DNA from: Nephrocerus scutellatus
Taxonomy: Eukaryota; Arthropoda; Insecta; Diptera; Pipunculidae
Assembly (NCBI GenBank): GCA_947095585.1
Contig: OX352761.1
Location: forward strand, 82,513,919-82,577,918
Direction of reading: 5' to 3'
Length of the DNA: 64,000 bases
Below, one piece after another: positions 37,236 to 45,722 of the stretch. A program made the position numbers and the translations under genes. The number at the start of each line of letters is the position of its first letter. The first letter of the stretch is position 1. Under the pieces are notes generated by a model, which was given only the letters and a program-made list of their open reading frames with translations, did no database searches and was not told the origin of the DNA.

Positions 37236-38583
37236 GCGAATCGCTTGAGAAATTGCTTTGTTCCAGAATTTCCAGACAATAATGATCATATTCCAGAAGT
37301 TCCATAGGAAAAATCTTATAGTCAATCTTAGTCACACATTCCGAATTTCGTGCGAATCGCTTAAAAAATTGCTTTGTTCCAGAAATTCCAGACAATAATG
37401 ATCATATTCCAGAAGTTCCATAGGAAGAAATCTTATAGTCACATCTTAATCCTGCATTCCGAATTTCATGCGAATCGCTTGAGAAATTGCTTTGTTCCAG
37501 AAATTCCAGACAATAATGATCATATTCCAGAATTTCCATAGGAAGAAATCTTATAGTCACATCTTAGTCCTACATTCCGAATTTCATGCGAATTGCTTAA
37601 GAAATTGAATTGCTCTAGAAATTCCATACCATAATAATCATATTCTAGAATTTCATGCGAATCGCTTGAGAAGTTGCTTTATTCACGAAATTACAGCCCA
37701 TAATGATTATATTCCAAAATTTCCATAGGAAGAAATCTTATATTCACATCCTAGTCCTACATTCCGAATTTCATGTGAATCTTGAAAATTCATTTGCTCC
37801 AGAAAGTCCAGACCATATTGATCATATTCCAGAATTTCCATAGGAAGAAATCTTATAATCACATCTTAGTCACACATTCCGAATTTCGTGCGAATCGCTT
37901 GAAAAATTGCTTTGTTTCAGAAATTCCAGACAATAATGACCATATTCCAGAAATACCATAGGAAGAAATCTTATAGTCACATCTTAGTCACACATTCCGA
38001 GTTTAGAATTTCCAGAAGTTCCATAGGAAGAAATCTTATAGTCACATCTAAGTCCTACATTCCGAAATTCATGCGAATCGCTTGAGAAATTGCTTTGTTC
38101 CAGAAATTCCAGACAATATTGATCATATTCCAGAAATACCATAGGAAGAAATCTTATAGTCACATCTTAGTCACGCATTCCGAATTTCGTGGGAATCGCT
38201 TGAAAAATTGCTTTGTTCCAGAAATTCCAGACAATAGTGATAATGTTCAAGAAGTTCCAAAGGAAGAAATCTTATAGACACATCTTAGTCACACATTCCG
38301 AATTTCGTGCGAATCGCTTGAAAAATTGCTTTGTTCCAGTAATTCCAGACTATAATGATCATATTTCAGAAGTTCCATAGGAAGAAATCTTATAGTCGCA
38401 TCTTAGTCCTACATTCCGAATTTCATGCGAATCGCTTTAGAAATTGCTTTGTTCCAGAAATTCCAGACAATAATGATCATATTCCAGGAGTTCTATAGGA
38501 AGAAATCTTATAGTCACATCTTAGTCACACATTCCGAAATTCGTGCAAATCGCTTGAAAAATTGCTTTGTTCCAGAAATTCCC
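37235..38583 (+). repeat. Duplicated flank block, copy 2
   Basis: This is the partner of 33640-34985, offset about 3.6 kb. It has its own small changes (AGTCAATCTTAG near 37321, CCGAGTTTAGAATTTCC near 37997), so the duplication is not very recent. Confidence 0.8.
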
Positions 38584-39386
38584 GATAATAATTATCATAT
38601 TCCAGAATTTCCATAGGAAGAAATCTTATAGTCACATCTTAGTCCTACATTCCGAATTTCATGCGAATCGCTTGAGAAATTGAATTGCTCCAGAAATTTC
38701 ATACCATAATAATCATATTCTAGAATTTCCATTGGAAGAACTCTTATAGTCACATCTTAGTCCTACATTCCGAATTTCATGCGAATCGCTTGAGAAGTTG
38801 CTTTATTCCCGAAATTACAGACCATAATGATTATATACCAGAATTTCCATAGGAAGAAATCTTATATTCACATCTTAGTCCTTCATTCCGAATTTCATGC
38901 GAATCGGTTTAGAAATATATTTGCTTCAGAAATTGCAGACCATAATAATCATATTCTAGAATTTCCATAGGAAGAAATCTTATAGTCACATCTTAGTCCT
39001 ACATTTCGATTTTCATGCGAATCGCTTGAGAAATTGATTTTCTCCATAAATTCCAGATGATAATAATTATATTCTAGAATTTCCATAGGAAGCAATCTTA
39101 TAGTCACATCTTAGTCCTACATTCCGAAATTCATGCGAATCGCTTGAGAAATTGCTTTGTTCCAGAAATTCCAGACAATAATGATCATATTCCAGAATTT
39201 CCATAGGAAGAAATCTTACAGTCACATCTTAGTCCTACATTCCGATTTTCATGCGAATCGCTTGAGAAATTGATTTTCTCCATAAATTCCAGATGATAAT
39301 AATTATATTCTAGAATTTCCATAGGAAGCAATCTTATAGTCACATCTTAGTCCTACATTCTGAATTTCATGCGAATCGCTTGAGAA
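38584..39386 (+). repeat. Old monomer classes next to the retroelement
   Basis: Several distinct monomer types follow each other: GAATTGCTCCAG with CCATACCATAATAATC, GTTGCTTTATTCCCG with ACAGACCATAATG, CGGTTTAGAAATATATTTG, and GATTTTCTCCATAAATTCCAG with GATGATAATAATTATATTC. The last type is present twice, 236 bp apart (AGGAAGCAATC near 39088 and 39324). The last monomer is cut at 39386 after CGCTTGAGAA by the inserted element. Confidence 0.85.
39384..39386. repeat. Possible target-site duplication GAA (left copy)
   Basis: The satellite reads TTGAGAA before the element and GAAATTGC after it (44957 onward); an uninterrupted monomer has TTGAGAAATTGC. Only GAA is certainly repeated. A six-base version (GAATTT against GAAATT) would need one mismatch. 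Three bases is too short to prove anything. Confidence 0.3.
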
Positions 39387-39596
39387 TTTTTAATTTTGGT
39401 GGGGGCAATTGCCCCCATTTATTCGGCTTATTACAAGCTAAAACTTAATGCTAACATGATTGAGAACTTAAAACTAAGACTTAAAACTAAGACTAAAAAC
39501 TTAGGCTTATAGCTAACATATAAAGCTATGGGGGATGGCTGAGGATTTCAAGTTTAAGGCAGGGAGTGCTGCGGTTAAAATCGAAAACGGTAAGGT
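39387..39596 (-). other. Retrotransposon 3' untranslated region
   Basis: About 210 nt follow the ORF2 stop. The region contains a direct repeat of the 13-mer ACTTAAAACTAAG (plus strand, 39466-39478 and 39479-39491) with a third degenerate unit, a GC-rich palindrome (39401-39416), and a short A-rich end. In non-LTR elements the 3' end is where the element's reverse transcriptase recognises its RNA, so the hairpin is a candidate for that role (inference). Confidence 0.7.
39401..39416. repeat. 16-bp perfect palindrome near the element 3' end
   Basis: GGGGGCAATTGCCCCC is self-complementary over its full length and stands about 14 bp from the satellite junction, in otherwise AT-rich sequence. As RNA it could form a short GC-rich stem, or pair between two RNAs. 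Confidence 0.75.
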
Positions 39597-42530
39597 TTAA
39601 GTTAACCTTACGCAGCATACGGGAGATTGGTTCGTTGGAGCCGTACATAGTGCGGTGTGTCGGTAGATAGAAGAGAGGCGGGCAACGTAGATTACGGGGG
39701 TTAGTATAAAAGAAAATTGAATTGTATAGAGACGCGCAATCGACGGAGCCTGAGAGAGGATACGATGTATGAAAAGAATGTCAGCTATGTCTCTATGTTC
39801 TTCTAGGGTTTTCAAGCTTATGAGGTTGAGGCGGTCTTGGTAGGGAGGCAGCATAAGATGATTGTCCCAAGGTAGCCCTCGAAGAGCAAAACGGAGAAAT
39901 CGACGTTGGATACTCTCGATTCTAGACACATGAACTTGATGATATGGGGACCACGCTTGACTAGCGTACTCGAGGAGGGGACGGACAAATGTAATGTAGA
40001 GGGATCTGGTCACGTAAGGGTTGGAAAATTTTTTGGACCACCGTTTGACGAAGCCAAGTGATGAGTTGGCTTTGAGAATTATTTCACCAATATGAGAACG
40101 GAAGTTTAGTTCCGAGTCGCACAATATGCCGAGGTCTCGAAAATATTGCATGCGGGATATGGGTTGACCGTGGAGAAGGTAATGTCTGGGAGGGGGCTTG
40201 TTGCACTTACGTGATAGGGTAATAGATTGGCATTTGGAGATATTGAGATCCAAGCAATTTTTTAGGCACCATGTGGAAAAATTGTCTAGGTCTTGTTGAA
40301 GGACATAGGAGTCTTGTGGGGAAGAAATGGGTTTGAAGAACTTGGTATCGTCAGTGTAAATTGAGATGGCGGAATGTTTGATGACGCTATCGAGATCATT
40401 TATAGTCAAAATGAAAAGAAGGGGGCCTAGATGGCTGCCTTGTGGGACCCCTGAGGTTGCCAAAAATGTGGACGATAAGACGGACCTGAAGCGAACACTA
40501 TAAAGACGGTTTTCCAGATATGAAGATATCCATTTTAACAATATGGGTTCAAAGCCAAGGGAAGACAATTTAAAGAGGATTAGTTGATGAGATATCTTAT
40601 CAAAAGCCTTACTGAAGTCAGTTGCAACAACGTCGACTTCGTTGCCACTCTCTAAGGCTGAAAGGGCGGAGGAGATGAATTCAACAAGATTAGTGGTGGT
40701 TGATCTACCTTTCAGAAAGCCATGTTGGCTGGGAGAGATAAGAGACTTGCAGTGGAAACTTAAGGCTTCGTATAAAATACTTTCGAAGAGTTTGGGTATA
40801 TGGGAAAGTTTAGCAATGGGGCGATAATTAGTTACATCATTCTTTGATCCTTTTTTGTGTATCGGGGTTATGAAAGAGGTCTTCCAGATCTGAGGAAATT
40901 CTCCTTGTGAAAGGGATAGGCAAAAGAGGTGAGAAAGTGGAAGGGAGATGCTGGAAGAACATTTTTTAAGAAATATAGCGGGGATGCCATCTGGGCCGGG
41001 TGAGTATTCATCAATAAGTTTTTGTAACTTATTTTCGATAACAGTAGGGTCAACAGTTTTGGAGAGAAAGGTGCCATTGGAGAAGTTAAGTAGGTAATTG
41101 AAATAGGAGGGGTCCGGTACGAAGGAGTTGTCGACGAAAGATTTTTTGAAAAAGGTAGCAAAAAAATTGGCAATGGTATGCGGATCGGTTGATGATGTAT
41201 TATTGTAAGAAAGTGATGGAGGGTAGCCGTCAGACTTTCTTTTATAGTTGACGAATTGAAAAAACGACTTATGGTCATTTATTAGATTGGCTTGTGCATT
41301 ATTGAGGTAGCGCTGATAAAGAGAATTATAAAGCTGGGTAAATTGCAGGTAAATACCGAGATAGTTGGAATAGTCAGAAAAAGAATAAGTTCGAAGGTAA
41401 GTCGCCCATAACTTGTTTCTCTTGTTTCGTAAGGAGCGAAGCCTTCGATTATACCAAGGAGGAGATGTATATGAGGTTTTATGGCGTGTGAAAGGGACAT
41501 AAAGAGAAATAGAATTAAATATTTGTTTGAAGAAAGTGGAGATGGCATCATTTAAAGATAGATTGTCAAACCTAAAGGAAGACCTGTTAAGATAGTCATT
41601 AATTTTGCGGAAATTAGCTTTATGAAAGTCGTAAGAAGTGAGAACTATGGGATGAGGTGACTGTAGTGGAGAGTTGTGGAAAAAAGAAAGGAGAAGAGGG
41701 GGGTGAAAATTATCAATAGTCGATAGGGATAGTTGACATAGCGAGACAGAGGAGTTAATAGGGTCAGTTGTGAAAATAAGGTCTAATTGCCTACCAATGT
41801 AGTTGGGGACGCCACTAACTTGGCATAGACTTGAGTCTGTAAGCCGATCTACGAAGAGACATTCCTTTGTTGAGTTGGGATTTGAAGCGATGAAAAAGGT
41901 TTCATCATCCGATGGAGTCCAATGCAGTTGAGGCAAATTAAAGTCGCCGAAGATAAGGATGTCGTCAAGGGAGTCAGATGAGTCGATTATTTGGTCAATG
42001 GCGTCGATAGCAAGTTGGTAGGATTCAGTAGGTTGGGCCGGTTGAATGTTACAACACATAATGTACAGGGACCTACAGTGGAGTGTTATTTTTATTGAAA
42101 CGAAATCAAGTTTAGAGGACGAAGAAATAGCGATGAGAGACGAGTCGAGGTCGTTGTGGATGGCTAGCAAGACTCCACGACAGGGAGAGTCTAACGTAGG
42201 GCGGGTAAAATCGTCATCTCGAAAAACATTAAAAGTAGGAGGGAATAACTCTTGGTTTCTTATGTCCGGGATTAGATTGGTTTCAATCAGGGCATATATA
42301 TCAAAAGGGAGGGCATGAGATTGGTGCAGAACATCATGGGTTTTTGAGCGTAGGCCTCTTACGTTCTGGTAGTAAAAGATAAGTGGAAAGTTATGATGAG
42401 GTGTAGGGGAGGGTGGTTTAATTGTTGTCAACGGTGGTAAATTAGGGACGAAAAAATTTACTATGGTCAACGTGGCTCCATTGGAGGTGTGAGATTCTTT
42501 TAGAATGTACATAGTTACCGAAAGCGCCAA
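39597..42530 (-). CDS. ORF2: endonuclease and reverse transcriptase
   Basis: A protein of 977 residues that would nick target DNA and copy the element RNA at the nick. Residues about 50-285 are an APE-type endonuclease: QN at 55-56, E83 in LIETN, GDFN at 195-198, D250 in LDLIFT, and D273/H276 in DNFHPP. Residues about 500-770 are reverse transcriptase: SPGPDGIP at 510-517, HKKGSKNDVTNYRPI, GFLKGRSTTTN, D638 in TDFSKAFD, GVPQGSHLGP at 694, and YTDD at 725-728, where relatives usually have F/YADD. A C-terminal extension of about 200 residues follows, without a zinc knuckle that I can see. The chosen ATG at 42530 overlaps the original ORF1 end (stop at 42442) by about 90 nt in another frame; the ATG at 42512 is an alternative. 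Translation by termination and re-initiation is plausible. The frame is fully open. Confidence 0.93.
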   Translation of the reverse strand: MALSVTMYILKESHTSNGATLTIVNFFVPNLPPLTTIKPPSPTPHHNFPLIFYYQNVRGLRSKTHDVLHQSHALPFDIYALIETNLIPDIRNQELFPPTFNVFRDDDFTRPTLDSPCRGVLLAIHNDLDSSLIAISSSSKLDFVSIKITLHCRSLYIMCCNIQPAQPTESYQLAIDAIDQIIDSSDSLDDILIFGDFNLPQLHWTPSDDETFFIASNPNSTKECLFVDRLTDSSLCQVSGVPNYIGRQLDLIFTTDPINSSVSLCQLSLSTIDNFHPPLLLSFFHNSPLQSPHPIVLTSYDFHKANFRKINDYLNRSSFRFDNLSLNDAISTFFKQIFNSISLYVPFTRHKTSYTSPPWYNRRLRSLRNKRNKLWATYLRTYSFSDYSNYLGIYLQFTQLYNSLYQRYLNNAQANLINDHKSFFQFVNYKRKSDGYPPSLSYNNTSSTDPHTIANFFATFFKKSFVDNSFVPDPSYFNYLLNFSNGTFLSKTVDPTVIENKLQKLIDEYSPGPDGIPAIFLKKCSSSISLPLSHLFCLSLSQGEFPQIWKTSFITPIHKKGSKNDVTNYRPIAKLSHIPKLFESILYEALSFHCKSLISPSQHGFLKGRSTTTNLVEFISSALSALESGNEVDVVATDFSKAFDKISHQLILFKLSSLGFEPILLKWISSYLENRLYSVRFRSVLSSTFLATSGVPQGSHLGPLLFILTINDLDSVIKHSAISIYTDDTKFFKPISSPQDSYVLQQDLDNFSTWCLKNCLDLNISKCQSITLSRKCNKPPPRHYLLHGQPISRMQYFRDLGILCDSELNFRSHIGEIILKANSSLGFVKRWSKKFSNPYVTRSLYITFVRPLLEYASQAWSPYHQVHVSRIESIQRRFLRFALRGLPWDNHLMLPPYQDRLNLISLKTLEEHRDIADILFIHRILSQAPSIARLYTIQFSFILTPVIYVARLSSIYRHTALCTAPTNQSPVCCVRLT

Positions 42531-42984
42531 GGTCGTGTGCCACTTTTTTAGGTGACATATTGAAAATCTCGTGGTACCTGATGTAAATGCTCCTGAGACT
42601 GTTTAGATTTGTAGGGAGACCTTCCTGCTGAATGGAAACCATGACACTTGTTTTGGTTTTACCTTCATAGCAGACAGAGTCAGATTTGTCATGCAGATAA
42701 GCAAGAAATAGTCGTATATTCTCGTATACGTTTTTTTCTCTAAGCCTAGAGAGTGCATACCGACATTCAGGAGTGTCTATGGTTTGCTGGGTTAGTTTAA
42801 CAGTGGGTGGCAGAAGGGGATCAAGAAAGGGGGTATTAGATGCAGTGTGTGAGGAGGAAGGGGTATTTGAAGCAGGTTTATATGAGGGGTTGGAAATGTC
42901 ATTAGGTGTGGGGTTAAGAATATGGGATCTAATGAAATTGGGGTACTTGGATCCAGTTTTAAGGTCAAAGTTAGGGAAAGAATT
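42442..42984 (-). pseudogene. Displaced C-terminal part of ORF1
   Basis: This frame is open from the first (plus-strand left) copy of the 284-bp duplication to a TAA at 42442-42444, and has no ATG before 42642. It is the natural continuation of ORF1: removing one copy of the duplication would put it back in frame, because 284 is not a multiple of three. The tail after the duplication, about 85 residues, is rich in basic and aromatic residues and overlaps the ORF2 start. In the present copy it is cut off from the rest of ORF1. Confidence 0.75.
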
Positions 42985-43268
42985 GCAAGAAATAGTCGTA
43001 TATTCTCGTATACGTTTTTTTCTCTAAGCCTAGAGAGTGCATACCGACATTCAGGAGTGTCTATGGTTTGCTGGGTTAGTTTAACAGTGGGTGGCAGAAG
43101 GGGATCAAGAAAGGGGGTATTAGATGCAGTGTGTGAGGAGGAAGGGGTATTTGAAGCAGGTTTATATGAGGGGTTGGAAATGTCATTAGGTGTGGGGTTA
43201 AGAATATGGGATCTAATGAAATTGGGGTACTTGGATCCAGTTTTAAGGTCAAAGTTAGGGAAAGAATT
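42701..43268. repeat. 284-bp perfect tandem duplication in ORF1
   Basis: Bases 42701-42984 and 42985-43268 appear identical on reading. The duplication lies in the proline/serine/threonine-rich coding region and shifts the ORF1 frame by two bases. Perfect identity means it is recent, or it is an assembly artefact. Other copies of the element would show whether it is private to this insertion. Confidence 0.92.
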
Positions 43269-44285
43269 GCTGGTGGAACATGTCAGGGGTAGTTGAGAGG
43301 AGACAGTGTTGGAGGTTGGGGCTAATTCAAATGAGACACGTTTGGGTGCAGATACATAATGGTGAAGCTGTTTGGTTTGAAGGGGAGCGGATTTGATGGG
43401 TTTTGAAGCTGGTTTGGGTTTACGGAGGATGTAAGTCGGAGGTTGGTTTTGAGGTACAAAAAGGGGAGGTTGATTGGGTGGAAGAGGAGCAGATTTGATG
43501 GATTTTGGAGATGGTTTCGATTTACGAAGGAGGTTAGCTTGAGAATTGACGGAGGGTGCGAAACTAGGAAAAATATTGGTTTTATAAGTCCAATTTGGGT
43601 CAGATTTAGGGATGGAGTTAGAAATCGGCCGGTCTATAATTGTTTTCCATTTCGTCATTATCATGCAGTCAATTTTAACAAATTGATTAGCGGAGAATAG
43701 CCAGGCGTATTTCGAAGGCAGGAAGATCTTAAAGCTTTTCGATTTCGCATGAACTAATGGCTGGCATTGGATATCATTAATGAAATAGTACTGCTTGAAG
43801 ACATTGCGAACCCAGGAAGCATTAGCGTGGAAGGGGGCGCCCTTTAGGAGGAAAACAGCGGTTTGGTGACCATTAGGAGCCATGTTAGTGTTTTTAGATG
43901 AATTATTTAGGTCTTCTAGCCTCTTGATACGATTGGCCCAATCCGCATGAGTCCAACGTTCACCTAATTTTTTGAGAGTAGGGTACGTGGTGGTTTGTGG
44001 TCGGACAAGAGAGGGAGTAGGAGAAGTAATAGACAGAGATGGGATAGTATGAGTCACGGATGGGTTAGGTGATACGTTTATAAGTACATCATGAAGTTCA
44101 TTGTTGATGGATTCCATGGACTCTTTAGAAGCACGGTTTATCATTTTGAGCTGCTTCTCAATTGAGTTGAATTTTGACATGTATAAATCACTATTGGAGT
44201 GAACGGTGGAATTAAGGTCATCGAAATTTTTAAGAAGATAGTCGTATTTGGCCAGTTGGTGTATGATTTTAGTGTGGTTATCCAT
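42792..44285 (-). pseudogene. ORF1 main part: coiled-coil, RRM-like and proline-rich protein, frameshifted
   Basis: An open frame of 497 codons from ATG at 44285. Residues about 10-70 look like a coiled coil (SIEKQLKMINRASKESMESI). Residues about 140-215 have alternating strands and helices that could be an RRM-like RNA-binding fold (AVFLLKGAPF, WVRNVFKQYYF, KSFKIFLPS); this is an inference. Residues 250-340 are proline-rich and basic, with a repeated segment (LLRKSKPSPKSIKSAPLPP near 252 and ILRKPKPASKPIKSAPL near 286). No CCHC zinc knuckle is present. Residues from about 434 to the end are out-of-frame reading of the second duplicate copy and are not original. Such ORF1 products bind element RNA and form a ribonucleoprotein. 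The frame is continuous with the PHD ORF upstream apart from one TAA. Confidence 0.82.
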
Positions 44286-44294
44286 TGATAAGGT

Positions 44295-44525
44295 TTAACC
44301 TGCTTCATTGCTACATTGAATGGCTCTTAGAACGTCTGCGAGAGAAACTTCCTTGCATTCGTCGCAGTAGAACCAGAAATTTTCACTAAGGTCTTTTAGA
44401 TATAGTATAGATCTTTTTCTCAGACCTACACATTGTGCATGGAACGACTTGCCGCAGATTCCCCTACAAAGCACCCACTCTTTATGATCGTCATTGATGG
44501 TACATGCCTCGTTACCGCATACCAT
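44295..44525 (-). CDS. PHD-finger protein at the start of ORF1
   Basis: A frame of 76 codons with a full set of PHD-type zinc ligands: C3, C8, C20, C24, H29, C32, C54 and C57, which is a C4HC3 pattern, with the usual aromatic residue two before the last pair (FWFYCDEC). PHD fingers read histone tails in nuclear proteins and are known in ORF1 of CR1-like retrotransposons, where targeting to chromatin has been proposed. The frame ends in TAA at 44295-44297. Nine nucleotides later, in the same frame, the ATG of the long ORF1 follows. Either the finger is a separate small protein, or one larger ORF1 has been split by a nonsense mutation, or the stop is read through. Confidence 0.85.
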   Translation of the reverse strand: MVCGNEACTINDDHKEWVLCRGICGKSFHAQCVGLRKRSILYLKDLSENFWFYCDECKEVSLADVLRAIQCSNEAG

Positions 44526-44956
44526 AGTTGAGTTTAAATGATTATGATTATGTTAATTAAAGATCAACGTAATTGACACTTTAAGAGGAAAGAGCAAAGG
44601 CGAGCTCTATACGCGTACTACTTTAAAAAAAAAATAGGTCAGTTACACAGAGGAAACAAAAACGTTTTTTTTTTATTTTTTTTTATATACGTTTAGCTTT
44701 TGAGCACTAATCCGAAATAAGTAGGACAGTTGTTACACAGTCGAAAATCAATACGAATGTTCACACACAAAAAATTCTGTTGGGGTAAGCGTAAACACTT
44801 AGGGAGGTCGACGAACAGCGGATTATTGTTAATAGAGCAATTATTCAACACGATAGGCGCGAATTATTTTGCTACGTTTACGGGGAGAGGAAAGTAGTTG
44901 ATTTTACGAAGCGGCAGAAAAAACGCGTCCGCACTGGATGGTGGTCAATTACTAAT
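44526..44956 (-). other. Retrotransposon 5' leader
   Basis: About 430 nt lie between the element start and the PHD ORF. On the plus strand there is a T-rich run near 44663-44693 and an A-run near 44624-44634. The first ~60 nt of the element are more GC-rich and include CCAGTGCGGACGCG. Non-LTR elements of this group use an internal promoter in the leader, so one is expected here, but I cannot define it. The leader suggests a full-length rather than a 5'-truncated insertion. Confidence 0.6.
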
Positions 44957-44959
44957 GAA
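44957..44959. repeat. Possible target-site duplication GAA (right copy)
   Basis: The right partner of 39384-39386. The satellite resumes here in the phase in which it stopped, so the insertion removed little or nothing of the target monomer. Confidence 0.3.
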
Positions 44960-45722
44960 ATTGCGTTGTTCCAGAAATTCCAGACAATAATAATCATATT
45001 CTAGAATTTCCATAGGAAGAACTCTTATAGTCACATCTTAGTCCTACATTCCGAATTTCATGCGAATCGCTTGAGAAGTTGCTTTATTTCCGAAATTACA
45101 GACCATTATAATTATATTCTAGAATATCCATAGCAAGAAATCTTATAGTCACATCTTAGTCCTACATTCTGAATTTCATGCAAATCGCTTGAAAAATTGC
45201 TTTGTTTCAGAAATTCCAGACAATAATGATCATATTCCAGAAATACCATAGGAAGAAATCTTATAGTCACATCTTAGTCCTACATTCCGAATTTCGTGCG
45301 AATCGCTTGAAAAATTGCATAGTTCCAGAAATTCCAGACAATAATGATCATATTCCAGAAATACCATAGGAAGAAATCTTATAGTCACATCTTAGTCCTA
45401 CATTCCGAATTTCATGCGAATCGCTTGAAAAATTGCATTGTTCCAGAAATTCCAGACAATAATGATCATATTCCAGAAGTTCCATAGGAAGAAATCTTAT
45501 AGTCACATCTTAGTCCTGCATTCCGAATTTCATGCGAATCGCTTGAGAAATTTCTTTGTTACAGAAATTCCAGACAATAATGATCATATTCCAGAAGTTC
45601 CATAGGAAGAAATCTTATAGTCACATCTTAGTCACACATTCCGAATTTCGTGCGAATCGCTTGAAAAATTGCTTTGTTCCAGAAATTCCAGACAATAATG
45701 ATCATATTCCAGAAGTTCCATA
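44957..45722 (+). repeat. Mixed monomers right of the retroelement
   Basis: The first monomer has ATTGCGTTG in place of ATTGCTTTG, and the next has TCTAGAATATCCATAGCAAG. After that the monomers use AAAAATTGCATTGTTCC and AAATACCATAGG forms. No longer-range order is visible. Confidence 0.8.

Larger units (their letters stand above)
1..39386 (+). repeat. 118-bp satellite array, left arm
   Basis: An uninterrupted head-to-tail array of an AT-rich monomer, modal length 118 bp, read directly from the spacing of recurring landmarks (for example 2224, 2342 and 2460). Each monomer carries, in order, TTCCAGAA, ATTCCAGA, a central TGATCATATTCCAGAA block, CCATAGGAAGAAATC, CACATCTTAGTC, ATTCCGAAT and GCGAATCGC. 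All copies lie in one orientation. The stretch 1-32650 is organised into near-identical higher-order units; 32651-39386 is diverged. Bases 1-46 are the end of the monomer before the first complete module. No coding gene, tRNA or rRNA is visible. A centromeric or pericentromeric location is inferred from structure only. Confidence 0.97.
39387..44956 (-). mobile_element. CR1/Jockey-type non-LTR retrotransposon, about 5570 bp
   Basis: The element lies on the minus strand, 5' end near 44956 and 3' end near 39387, inside a satellite monomer whose two halves remain in register. It has a 5' leader, a PHD-finger ORF, a coiled-coil/proline-rich ORF1, an endonuclease-reverse transcriptase ORF2 and a short 3' region ending in an A-rich tail (TTAAAAA read on the minus strand). 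PHD fingers in ORF1 are known from CR1-like elements, and the RT motifs agree with the CR1/Jockey group. No LTRs, integrase or RNase H block is seen. ORF2 is open, but ORF1 is interrupted twice, so this copy is probably not autonomous. Exact clade needs an RT phylogeny. Confidence 0.93.

Noticed and set aside
32651..39386. Unique host sequence between array and retroelement
   Set aside because: Every stretch could be read as diverged 118-bp monomers in the same orientation; no non-satellite segment was found.
40642..40827. Plus-strand frames inside the retroelement (also 42046-42318, 42773-43296 and 43443-43700)
   Set aside because: They lie antisense to ORF1 and ORF2, which have clear domain motifs; two of them repeat each other only because of the 284-bp duplication.
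40868..41551. Extra minus-strand frames of 136 and 89 codons within ORF2
   Set aside because: They overlap the reverse transcriptase frame in another phase and have no recognisable domain.
44663..44693. T-rich run as a second retroelement tail
   Set aside because: It is inside the 5' leader of the element, with leader sequence on both sides and no repeat boundary.
39387..44956. LTR retrotransposon or endogenous virus
   Set aside because: There are no terminal repeats, protease, integrase or RNase H; the APE endonuclease upstream of RT is the non-LTR arrangement.
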